Shown here: positions 7,351 through 13,259 of the stretch, piece by piece | How positions within the stretch are numbered: the first letter of the stretch is position 1 | How the letters are laid out: the number at the start of each line of letters is the position of its first letter | Assembly (NCBI GenBank): GCA_964514175.1 | Contig: CAZEPQ010000043.1 | Location: 1 to 14,789 of the forward strand | Reading direction: 5' to 3' | DNA length: 14,789 nt | Source: HGM13006 sp964514175 | GTDB taxonomy: Bacteria > Bacillota > Clostridia > Oscillospirales > Oscillospiraceae | Position numbers and translations under genes: made by a program | Notes under the pieces: generated by a model | Seen by the model: only the letters and a program-made list of their open reading frames with translations | Databases searched by the model: none | What the model was told of the DNA's origin: nothing

Positions 7351-7381
7351 CTCCCGCAGTCCTTTTGACTGCGGGAGCCGT
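7351..7381. terminator. Bidirectional terminator between convergent genes
   Basis: An 11-bp perfect stem (CTCCCGCAGTC 7351-7361 with GACTGCGGGAG 7367-7377) has a 5-nt loop. It is preceded by AAAA and followed by CCGTTTT, so it can end transcription of the MerR gene on the + strand and of the transporter gene on the - strand. Confidence 0.88.
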
Positions 7382-7382
7382 T

Positions 7383-8273
7383 TTATGTCTGTTTCTCTTT
7401 TCTTCCGGGAAGCTGCACCCAGATAATGGCCCCGAACATAAGGCCGCAGCCCAACAGCTCCACGCTGCTCATGGCCTCCTTCAGAATGATCCAGCCAAAG
7501 ACCAGACTGAACACCGATTCCAGGCTCATCAGCAGGGACGCGACGGTGGGGTCCGTGTCCTTCTGGGCCACGATTTGCAGGGTATAGGCCACACCGCTGG
7601 AAAGAATGCCCGCATAGGCAATGGGCAGCAGCGCATTCCGGATGTCCCCCAATGTGGGACTTTCAAAAATCAGCATACCCACAAAGGCCAGAATGCCGCA
7701 GATGAAGAACTGAATACAGCTCATTTTCACCCCATCCACCTTGGGGGAGAAGTAGTCGATCACCAGGATATGCACCGTAAAGCCCAACGCGCAGGCCATT
7801 TCCAGCAGATCGCCCCGGTTGATGCTGCCCAAATCACTGCCATAAAGGCACAGGAAATACATACCCACCAGGGCCACCACCACAGCGCCCCAGACCTTCA
7901 TTTCGGGCTTTTTCCCGAAAAACAGCCCCACAATGGGCACCAGGATCATGTACATGGCGGTGAGGAAACCGGCTTTTCCGGCAGTGGTCTCCTGAATACC
8001 GATCTGCTGCAAAATGCTTCCCACAAACAGAGCCGCACCGCAGCACAGGCCGCCCACCAGCAGGATCCGTTTATTTTCCGCCTGTTTTTCTTCCGGGTTC
8101 TTCTTTCCCCGGAAATAAATCACCGGCAGCAGCACCAGCCCCCCCAGAATGGACCGGGAAAACAGGAAGGTATAGGGGCCGATATAATCCATACCCACGC
8201 TCTGGGCCACAAAGGCGGCGCCCCAGATCATGGCCGTCAGCAGGAGCAGCAGGCTGCCCCGTAATTGTTTCAT
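7383..8273 (-). CDS. EamA/DMT-family transporter
   Basis: This 296-residue protein is an integral membrane transporter of the drug/metabolite superfamily, with about ten hydrophobic helices arranged as two EamA repeats (roughly 5-140 and 150-288). The first helix carries the family pattern LLLLLTAMIWGAAFVAQ, and the first repeat ends with AGFLTAMYMILVPIVGLFFG. The second repeat contains SSGVAYTLQIVAQK and ASLLMSLESVFSLVFGWIIL, typical family motifs. The substrate cannot be read from the sequence. It is the second gene of a two-gene operon: its ATG overlaps the TGA of the acyltransferase gene as ATGA (4-nt overlap), and GGAGG lies within the end of that gene, implying translational coupling. 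Confidence 0.93.
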   Translation of the reverse strand: MKQLRGSLLLLLTAMIWGAAFVAQSVGMDYIGPYTFLFSRSILGGLVLLPVIYFRGKKNPEEKQAENKRILLVGGLCCGAALFVGSILQQIGIQETTAGKAGFLTAMYMILVPIVGLFFGKKPEMKVWGAVVVALVGMYFLCLYGSDLGSINRGDLLEMACALGFTVHILVIDYFSPKVDGVKMSCIQFFICGILAFVGMLIFESPTLGDIRNALLPIAYAGILSSGVAYTLQIVAQKDTDPTVASLLMSLESVFSLVFGWIILKEAMSSVELLGCGLMFGAIIWVQLPGRKEKQT

Positions 8274-9277
8274 GGCTTTTTCCTCCGAGCGGTGATTTTA
8301 TTGATGACGGTGCTGTAAACACAGCCTGCCACGATGCCCAGCACTGCCATGACCGCCCACAGAAGCCATCCCTTGGCCCCGGTATTGGCTAGTCCAAACT
8401 GCAATGCGGCAGTGTACACCAGAATGTGCCACAGGTAAATTTCAAAGCTCTTGCCACCCAGGAAGGAGAGGAATCGGTTGAGCTTTCGGGTCAAGCCCCA
8501 CTTTTCGTGCTTTTCCAGGCACCAGGAAGTAAAATACAGGCAGCCGGGGGTGGAAAACAGATAGGGGTGCCACCAGAAGCCGAAGCGGCTCAGGCCGTCG
8601 GGAATGACCTGCACCAGCACATACAGGGCGATCATACTGATCACCGCAGCCACCCCGGAGAGCCGAAGGTGCCCCTTGGAGGGGGACTTCCCCTCTGCCG
8701 CTTCCCTGCCCAGATACATGCCCAGGAAATACACCGGGAAACGGCTGACGCCGATCATCAGACTGGTACCCACACATCCGGCGCAGACAAGCCACAGGAA
8801 AGGAATGACCCACAGGGACTTTTTTCCGTATTCCTTGATGATGTGGTAAAACAGCGGCGACAGCAGATACATGACGATCAGGGTGGGAATGTACCAGTTA
8901 AACTGGCTTCCCAGTTGTGCCCACCAGCCGAAGGTGGTAAGGTTCCCCAACACTTGCCACTTGTTCATGGTGCCTACCAGGAAACAGACGCCGCAGAAAA
9001 TCAGAATAAAGGGCAGATAGGACGGCAGCAGCCGTGACAGCCGCCGCTGCATAAACTGCAAGGGGTTGTCATTTTTGCTCAGAGACCGCCAGATACCAAA
9101 GCCCGACAGGAAAATAAAAATATCCACCGATCCAATGGTATACCACATGGTGATGTTCAGATATTGATAGGCCTGCAAGCCGCTGTGATAATAGAAATAG
9201 TGACCGTAGACCACGATCAGTATGGCAATGCCCATCAGTTCGGATTTGTACCGGCTGATGCGCTCGTATGCGTTCAT
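8270..9277 (-). CDS. Acyltransferase-3 family membrane protein
   Basis: This 335-residue protein has about ten hydrophobic segments and the acyltransferase-3 (OafA/WecH-like) pattern: ELMGIAILIVVYGHYF at 13-28 with the likely catalytic H26, SVDIFIFLSGFGIWRSL at 50-66, and a basic motif FMQRRLSRLLPSY at 75-87. Such proteins O-acylate cell-surface sugars or other envelope molecules in the cytoplasmic membrane. The acceptor is unknown. GGGAGGGA precedes the ATG. It is the first gene of an operon with the EamA transporter. The pairing suggests a joint envelope or export role, but nothing in the sequence proves it. Confidence 0.92.
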   Translation of the reverse strand: MNAYERISRYKSELMGIAILIVVYGHYFYYHSGLQAYQYLNITMWYTIGSVDIFIFLSGFGIWRSLSKNDNPLQFMQRRLSRLLPSYLPFILIFCGVCFLVGTMNKWQVLGNLTTFGWWAQLGSQFNWYIPTLIVMYLLSPLFYHIIKEYGKKSLWVIPFLWLVCAGCVGTSLMIGVSRFPVYFLGMYLGREAAEGKSPSKGHLRLSGVAAVISMIALYVLVQVIPDGLSRFGFWWHPYLFSTPGCLYFTSWCLEKHEKWGLTRKLNRFLSFLGGKSFEIYLWHILVYTAALQFGLANTGAKGWLLWAVMAVLGIVAGCVYSTVINKITARRKKP

Positions 9278-9307
9278 AAAATCCCTCCCGGAGTATCACT
9301 CGGGGAG

Positions 9308-9336
9308 ATTATAGCAGACTTTCAGTGGAAATGCAA
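9308..9336 (-). promoter_or_regulatory. Sigma-A promoter of acyltransferase-EamA operon
   Basis: Read on the - strand, -35 TTGCAT (9336-9331) and a perfect -10 TATAAT (9313-9308) are 17 bp apart. The acyltransferase ATG is 31 nt downstream of the -10. This ordinary spacing contrasts with the three 19-bp promoters. Confidence 0.82.
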
Positions 9337-9357
9337 AAAATATGGGAGTTCCCGCAG

Positions 9358-9390
9358 AAAATGCTCCGGAGAAACCCATCTCCGGAGCAT
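9358..9390 (-). terminator. Terminator of the MerR paralogue 3/4 operon
   Basis: A 12-bp perfect stem (ATGCTCCGGAGA 9361-9372 with 9379-9390) and a 6-nt loop lie directly after the stop codon of the gene ending at 9395. On the - strand the stem is followed by TTTTCT. The T-run is short, but the stem is strong and well placed. Confidence 0.75.
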
Positions 9391-9394
9391 CATG

Positions 9395-10261
9395 TTATCG
9401 TTTTTCCGCCTCCCGCATCCGCTTTTTCTCCTTGCGAATGCTGCGAGCCAGGGCTCCCAGGCCAATTCGCAGAGCCGCCATCACCGCAAACAGTACCCAC
9501 AGCACCGTCACCGGCGTTCTGTCCGCCCCCAGATTCCCAAGGATGTAAGCAGTGACGCCGAAAAAGGCAGCCAACAGAAACGTAATGATCTTTCCCGCAG
9601 TCATGGCGGGAGCATCGCCAATGGGTTCCTCCTGAACCAGTCCGTGTTTATCCTCCCGAATCATCTCCATGGCATCCTGGGCCTGTCCAAAGGCCACCGC
9701 CAGGTCGTCCGACTTGATTTTGGAACTGGAGGCCACAAACTGGCGGTAGATCCGGCTGTCGGACATGCCATCTTCCAGGGGTGCTTGCCAATTCTCCTTA
9801 ACCTTCTTGTCCTTCATAGGCTTGATTCCCTCCTCCATTTTGTCCAGATACAAAAAGTGCGGCATTACGTCATATTTGGGCAGCGGCAATCTGGATGCCG
9901 CCACCGCCATCTGTTCCGTCAGTTGGCCGATGGTTTCCACCTTCTCCGGCTCCACCCGCTCCGCCACGGCGATCAGGATGTCCAGATCCTGCTTCTGCTT
10001 TTGAAGCCACTGGCGATAGTTCAGAAAAATTACTTCAATGCTTTCCGAGTCCTCCTGCATCCGCCGAATTTCATCCATGGTAAACCAGGCCCGCCGCAAA
10101 AGGGCAATGGTCTTCAGCATTTGCAGATCAATTTCCGTATATTCCCGATATTCCCGTCCGTTGCGCTGCTCCTTTCGGGGCACAATGAGGCCCTTTTCCT
10201 CATAGAGCCGGATGGTCTTTCGGGAAAGGCCGGTTTTTTGGCATACCTCTTTGAGTTTCAC
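9395..10261 (-). CDS. MerR-family regulator with C-terminal transmembrane hairpin (paralogue 3)
   Basis: This 288-residue protein begins with a MerR winged helix (1-70: KLKEVCQKTGLSRKTIRLYE, then RNGREYREYT and LLRRAWFTMDEIRRM) and a dimerisation helix ending in KQKQDLDILIAVAERV. After a middle region of unknown fold it has two hydrophobic helices at about 222-243 and 251-270, joined by a short loop, and a very basic tail (RSIRKEKKRMREAEKR). Both termini would be inside. The start is a GTG at 10261: it aligns exactly with the ATG of paralogue 4, and GGGAG lies just upstream. In-frame codons further upstream run into paralogue 4. It follows that gene by 55 nt, probably in one operon. FGQ at 191-193 recurs before the membrane helix in all four MerR proteins here. 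Ligand and targets are unknown. Confidence 0.88.
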   Translation of the reverse strand: MKLKEVCQKTGLSRKTIRLYEEKGLIVPRKEQRNGREYREYTEIDLQMLKTIALLRRAWFTMDEIRRMQEDSESIEVIFLNYRQWLQKQKQDLDILIAVAERVEPEKVETIGQLTEQMAVAASRLPLPKYDVMPHFLYLDKMEEGIKPMKDKKVKENWQAPLEDGMSDSRIYRQFVASSSKIKSDDLAVAFGQAQDAMEMIREDKHGLVQEEPIGDAPAMTAGKIITFLLAAFFGVTAYILGNLGADRTPVTVLWVLFAVMAALRIGLGALARSIRKEKKRMREAEKR

Positions 10262-10316
10262 GTTTCTCCCTCTTCCTCCGCCACTTGTATATAAACATTT
10301 TCTTGTGATCGGGCTC

Positions 10317-11216
10317 CTACGATTCTTTGCGTCTCTGAGCTTTTTCCATGTCCTGCTGGCGCATCCGCTGTATCCAGGCCTGCCGCTCCTTCCAGGCTGC
10401 ATAGCCACGGATGGCACTGAATACGATACCGCCGCATGCAAACATCAGAAGGGACACCACCCCATGGAGGGGCAGACTTCTGGCGTCCTCTCCGCCTACG
10501 GTTCCAAAGCGGGAAATATAAATCAGCAGGAATATCACCAGTCCCACAATGGAGATTGCCAGACTGATGTTGCTAAGCCAAATCATGGCCTTGGGCAAAT
10601 GCTCCTCTTCCCTGATGGGCTGATCTTCCTTCCAGTTGGTCTCCTCCACCTCTTTGATCTGTCCAAAGGTGATGGCATGGTTGTTGATCTTGTCCTGATC
10701 CAGCATCAGCAGGGTCTGCCGATAGGTTTTCTGTCTGGACTGCTGCAATGTCTTTTCTGCGTTCTGATTCATATTCCTGACCTCCTCTTCGATCTCGTCA
10801 AGATAGCGGAATTTCGGACTGATATCCCAATTGGGCAGGGGCAGCTTCTGGGCCGCCGAAGACATCTCTTCTGTAAGCTGGGTGATATCTTCCACTCGGG
10901 TGATCTCAATATTCCGGGCCACAGCGATCAGCTCATCCAGATCCTGCTTCTGCTTTTCCAGCCACTTGCAGTACTGCGGAAAAATATCCTGAATACTGTC
11001 CGGGTCATCCTGCATCTGTTTGATTTCATCCATGGTAAACCAGGCACGACGCAAAAGGGCAATGACCCGAAGCTTTTCCACGTCCTCCTGAGTATACTCC
11101 CGATATTCCCGTCCGTTCCGCAGCTCCTTTTGGGGCACCAGCAGGCCCTTTTCCTCATAGAGCCGGATGGTCTTTCGGGAAAGCCCGGTTTTTTCGCATA
11201 CCTCTTTGAGTTTCAT
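10317..11216 (-). CDS. MerR-family regulator with C-terminal transmembrane hairpin (paralogue 4)
   Basis: This 299-residue protein is colinear with paralogue 3: MerR winged helix at 1-70 (MKLKEVCEKTGLSRKTIRLY, then RNGREYREYT and LLRRAWFTMDEIKQM), dimerisation helix with KQKQDLDELIAVARNI, a middle region, TFGQ at 183-186, then two hydrophobic helices at about 210-234 and 249-270 and a charged tail. The loop between the helices (RFGTVGGEDARSLPL) is the only part likely to face outside, so any sensing would be in the membrane or through a partner. The ATG at 11216 is chosen over an in-frame start at 11339 because the MKLKEV start matches MerR proteins and paralogue 3, and because the extra residues look non-conserved. 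Its DNA-binding half is close to paralogue 3 even at the nucleotide level. Confidence 0.88.
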   Translation of the reverse strand: MKLKEVCEKTGLSRKTIRLYEEKGLLVPQKELRNGREYREYTQEDVEKLRVIALLRRAWFTMDEIKQMQDDPDSIQDIFPQYCKWLEKQKQDLDELIAVARNIEITRVEDITQLTEEMSSAAQKLPLPNWDISPKFRYLDEIEEEVRNMNQNAEKTLQQSRQKTYRQTLLMLDQDKINNHAITFGQIKEVEETNWKEDQPIREEEHLPKAMIWLSNISLAISIVGLVIFLLIYISRFGTVGGEDARSLPLHGVVSLLMFACGGIVFSAIRGYAAWKERQAWIQRMRQQDMEKAQRRKES

Positions 11217-11253
11217 CGTTTGTCCCTTCTTCCGTCCTTGCTTATTCGCCGGG

Positions 11254-11282
11254 AAATTATGCTTTATTGTGCTACGCTTCAA
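11254..11282 (-). promoter_or_regulatory. Possible promoter of the MerR paralogue 4/3 operon
   Basis: On the - strand, TTGAAG (11282-11277) and TAATTT (11259-11254) are 17 bp apart, about 38 nt before the ATG at 11216. Both hexamers are imperfect. No copy of the 19-bp-spacer cassette is seen here, so these regulators do not appear to share the operator of paralogues 1 and 2. Confidence 0.3.
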
Positions 11283-11376
11283 TTGTCGGTTACGTGGAGT
11301 AGGGGCATGACTTGTCTTGCCCGGCAAAGAAAGGTTCAATCACCGGGAAACTCCCGGCGAAAACGTACTGCGGTTC

Positions 11377-11402
11377 GGCGGCTTGAGGGCAAGCCGCCCT
11401 AC
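11377..11402 (+). repeat. REP-like palindromic unit 1
   Basis: GGCGGCTTG (11377-11385) and CAAGCCGCC (11390-11398) form a perfect 9-bp stem with loop AGGG, followed by CTAC. It is one half of an inverted pair with the unit at 11429-11454. Confidence 0.8.
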
Positions 11403-11428
11403 AGGAACGCATAGCCGGATGTATTGGC

Positions 11429-11454
11429 GTAGGGCGGGCTGCCCTCAGCCCGCC
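11429..11454 (-). repeat. REP-like palindromic unit 2 (inverted copy)
   Basis: GGCGGGCTG (11433-11441) and CAGCCCGCC (11446-11454) form a perfect 9-bp stem with loop CCCT, preceded by GTAG. Read on the - strand it matches unit 1 at 22 of 26 positions. The four differences are two compensatory base-pair swaps in the stem. Confidence 0.8.
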
Positions 11455-11620
11455 GGCAGGCAGTCGGTATTTGCGTTTATGGTTTTATAGCTGACTGTCG
11501 CCGGGGCGCCGCCGTTCCCTGTACTCCTATTGTAATAGTGGCCCCTGGGGCCATGTCAAGGGAAAATCGCAAGTTTTTTACATTTAGCCTGTGTAAATCA
11601 CCAAAGAATCGGGTTTAAGG

Positions 11621-11649
11621 TTCCAAAACTGTAGGTTGTGTGATAGAAT
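11621..11649 (+). promoter_or_regulatory. Possible promoter for the 11715 gene
   Basis: TAGAAT (11644-11649) is a fair -10, with TTCCAA (11621-11626) 17 bp upstream as a poor -35. It is the best candidate before the C39-like/RelA-SpoT pair. Confidence 0.35.
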
Positions 11650-11658
11650 GATAATAGG

Positions 11659-11692
11659 TGGCAGGCCCGAGGCCCTGTGGTCGATCCTGCCA
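11659..11692 (+). repeat. Inverted repeat in the leader of the 11715 gene
   Basis: TGGCAGG (11659-11665) and CCTGCCA (11686-11692) are perfectly complementary around a 20-nt GC-rich loop. They lie between the likely promoter and the start codon, so they could form a leader hairpin, end 22 nt before the ATG. No riboswitch class is recognised. Confidence 0.45.
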
Positions 11693-11714
11693 ATATGTTT
11701 CAGCGAGGTTTTCC

Positions 11715-12206
11715 ATGAAATTAGATCCTTCCGCTCTGGATGCCCAGGGCTATATCATTGACCAGAGAAAGACGAACAATATCTCCTTCGGCGGTACGTC
11801 CTCTGATAGAAACGGCTGCGGCTGGATCGCCGCCTACAATTTCCTAAAAGCCATGGACCGGGAGCCTGATCCGGAGGCCGTGCTGAAAAAGCTGGAAAGG
11901 ACCCTTTTGGGCGATGGCCGTCTGGGCCTCAATTTCTTCGCCCTCCAGTGGCATCTCCGGGATTTTCCTCTAGAGACCGCCCTGCGGCCCTTCCATGCCC
12001 AACAGCTCTCAGAGACCTGCAAGGCCGGTATTATCCTGTATCGGGCGGGCAAGCAGAACCACTTCGCCGCCTTTCGCCGGGAGGAAAACGGACGCCTCCG
12101 CTTCTATGGCGCCGTAGCCGGAAAAGAAGCCTATGACACCACCATGGCAGAGTTTTACTGGAACCATGTCAAGTTCCCCCTGGCTCTGACCATTACAGCG
12201 AAATAA
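11715..12206 (+). CDS. Small papain/C39-peptidase-like protein
   Basis: This 163-residue protein has no signal peptide or membrane segment. It carries a pattern seen in papain-fold proteins of the C39-like group: DRNGCGWIAAYNFLKAM at 31-47, which places C35 at the start of a helix as a nucleophile would be, and NHFAAFRREENGRLRFYGAV at 115-134, with H116 at the start of a beta-strand pair. The resemblance is from pattern and spacing only. The start at 11715 is preferred over a GTG at 11658 because GAGG lies about 8 nt upstream and the extra residues would lie in the leader inverted repeat. It ends 20 nt before the RelA/SpoT-like gene, so the two are probably co-transcribed. It may be a peptidase, an inactive relative, or an unrelated fold. 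Confidence 0.72.
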   Translation: MKLDPSALDAQGYIIDQRKTNNISFGGTSSDRNGCGWIAAYNFLKAMDREPDPEAVLKKLERTLLGDGRLGLNFFALQWHLRDFPLETALRPFHAQQLSETCKAGIILYRAGKQNHFAAFRREENGRLRFYGAVAGKEAYDTTMAEFYWNHVKFPLALTITAK

Positions 12207-12226
12207 ACATATAAGGACTGAATCAC

Positions 12227-13132
12227 ATGACATATCCCAATATGGAGCAGGACTTCGCCCAGATTCCCTCCCTCATTCTGGAGACCATGGCTGACACCCT
12301 GACTGCGGGACTGGAAAAGGCGGGCATCTATTACCGTCTGTTCCAGCGCACAAAAACCGCCGCCTCCACCCGCTCCAAGCTCAAGGCCAAAAATTATCAG
12401 GAGGGCAAACGGATGCAGGACCTTTTCGGCATCCGCATCGCCGTATACTTTCAGGATGACCAGGCCCTGTGCCGCCGTATTATCGAGGACCGCTTTTCCG
12501 TGGTCAGCGTCACCGAGGATCGGCATGACGCCACTACCTTCAGCCCCACTCGGCTGAACTTTATCTGCAAGCTGCCCATGCAGCTTCGGCAAATGGTGCC
12601 CCAGAGCATCTATGACAACTATCCCATCGACACCACCGTGGAGATCCAGCTTCGCACGGTCTTCTCCGAGGGCTGGCACGAGGTGGAGCACGATCTTCGT
12701 TACAAGGCAAAGGCCGACTGGGAGGGCAGCGCCGATCTGAGCCGTGCCCTCAACGGCATCTTCGCCACCCTGATCACCTGTGACTGGTCCATGCTGAATA
12801 TCTTTGACAAGTTGACAGACCGAAAGTACCGGGAAAAGGACTGGGACGCCATGCTGAAAAACAAGCTGCGGATCCATGTGGAGGAAACGCCGTTGTCTGA
12901 GGCTCTGGCCGAGCTTCTCAACACCCGGGCCGACATTGCCGCCGAGCTGTATCAAATCGACCGCGCCGGCCTGCTGGATTTTCTCACCGACGGACGGTTT
13001 GAAGCTCCGCCCCTGACCCTGGACAATCTGGTATTCATCACCAACGCCCTGTTTATGCACCACCCGGAGATCACAGCCATGACCCCCGCCGCACTGCAGG
13101 AGGATATTGAGACCTGCGCCAGAAAACGATGA
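12227..13132 (+). CDS. Divergent RelA/SpoT-domain nucleotidyltransferase
   Basis: This 301-residue protein has the single RelA/SpoT synthetase fold of small alarmone synthetases, without hydrolase, TGS or ACT domains. Visible motifs are RTKTAASTRSKLKAK at 41-55 (ATP-binding basic region), MQDLFGIRIAVYFQDD at 63-78 with D65 as the expected metal ligand, and VEIQLRTVFSEGWHEVEHDL at 138-157 with E139, Q141 and H155. The region where canonical enzymes have a GYxxxH-type guanine-binding motif reads TFSPTRLNFICKLP (104-117), so the usual Tyr and His look replaced by Phe and Arg. The product could be (p)ppGpp, another phosphorylated nucleotide, or something else. The last 135 residues are probably helical and unassigned. 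AAGGA precedes the ATG. The small papain-like gene lies 20 nt upstream. Confidence 0.85.
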   Translation: MTYPNMEQDFAQIPSLILETMADTLTAGLEKAGIYYRLFQRTKTAASTRSKLKAKNYQEGKRMQDLFGIRIAVYFQDDQALCRRIIEDRFSVVSVTEDRHDATTFSPTRLNFICKLPMQLRQMVPQSIYDNYPIDTTVEIQLRTVFSEGWHEVEHDLRYKAKADWEGSADLSRALNGIFATLITCDWSMLNIFDKLTDRKYREKDWDAMLKNKLRIHVEETPLSEALAELLNTRADIAAELYQIDRAGLLDFLTDGRFEAPPLTLDNLVFITNALFMHHPEITAMTPAALQEDIETCARKR

Positions 13133-13206
13133 TCCCCCCTTTCACCGCAGAGAGTTGGAAGCAGGAAAAACCGCAAGAAGTGATATTCTTTCGCAAACGA
13201 AATATC

Positions 13207-13235
13207 TTGAAAAACGTCAAAATTCACGGTATTAT
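13207..13235 (+). promoter_or_regulatory. Sigma-A promoter of AraC-family gene
   Basis: TTGAAA (13207-13212) and TATTAT (13230-13235) are 17 bp apart, with an overlapping TATAAT at 13233-13238. AAGGGGGG follows, and the ATG is at 13260, so the leader is short. Confidence 0.65.
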
Positions 13236-13259
13236 AATATATGTAAAGGGGGGACCTCC

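Larger units (their letters stand above)
11217..11714. other. 498-bp non-coding region between divergent genes
   Basis: No convincing gene lies here. It holds the possible promoter for the - strand MerR genes, a small hairpin CCGGGA/TCCCGG (11343-11357), an inverted pair of REP-like hairpins (11377-11454), then a more AT-rich stretch with a possible + strand promoter and a leader inverted repeat before the gene at 11715. Confidence 0.7.

Noticed and set aside
7338..8264. Open frame on the + strand opposite the EamA transporter
   Set aside because: It is a His/Gln-rich shadow frame with no ribosome site, opposite an unmistakable transporter gene.
9164..11414. Two long + strand open frames opposite the MerR paralogues 3 and 4
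   Set aside because: They resemble each other only because the genes on the other strand are duplicates. Neither has coding-like motifs or a ribosome site.
11429..11454. REP-like hairpin as a rho-independent terminator
   Set aside because: No T-run follows on either strand and no gene ends nearby, since the flanking genes are divergent.
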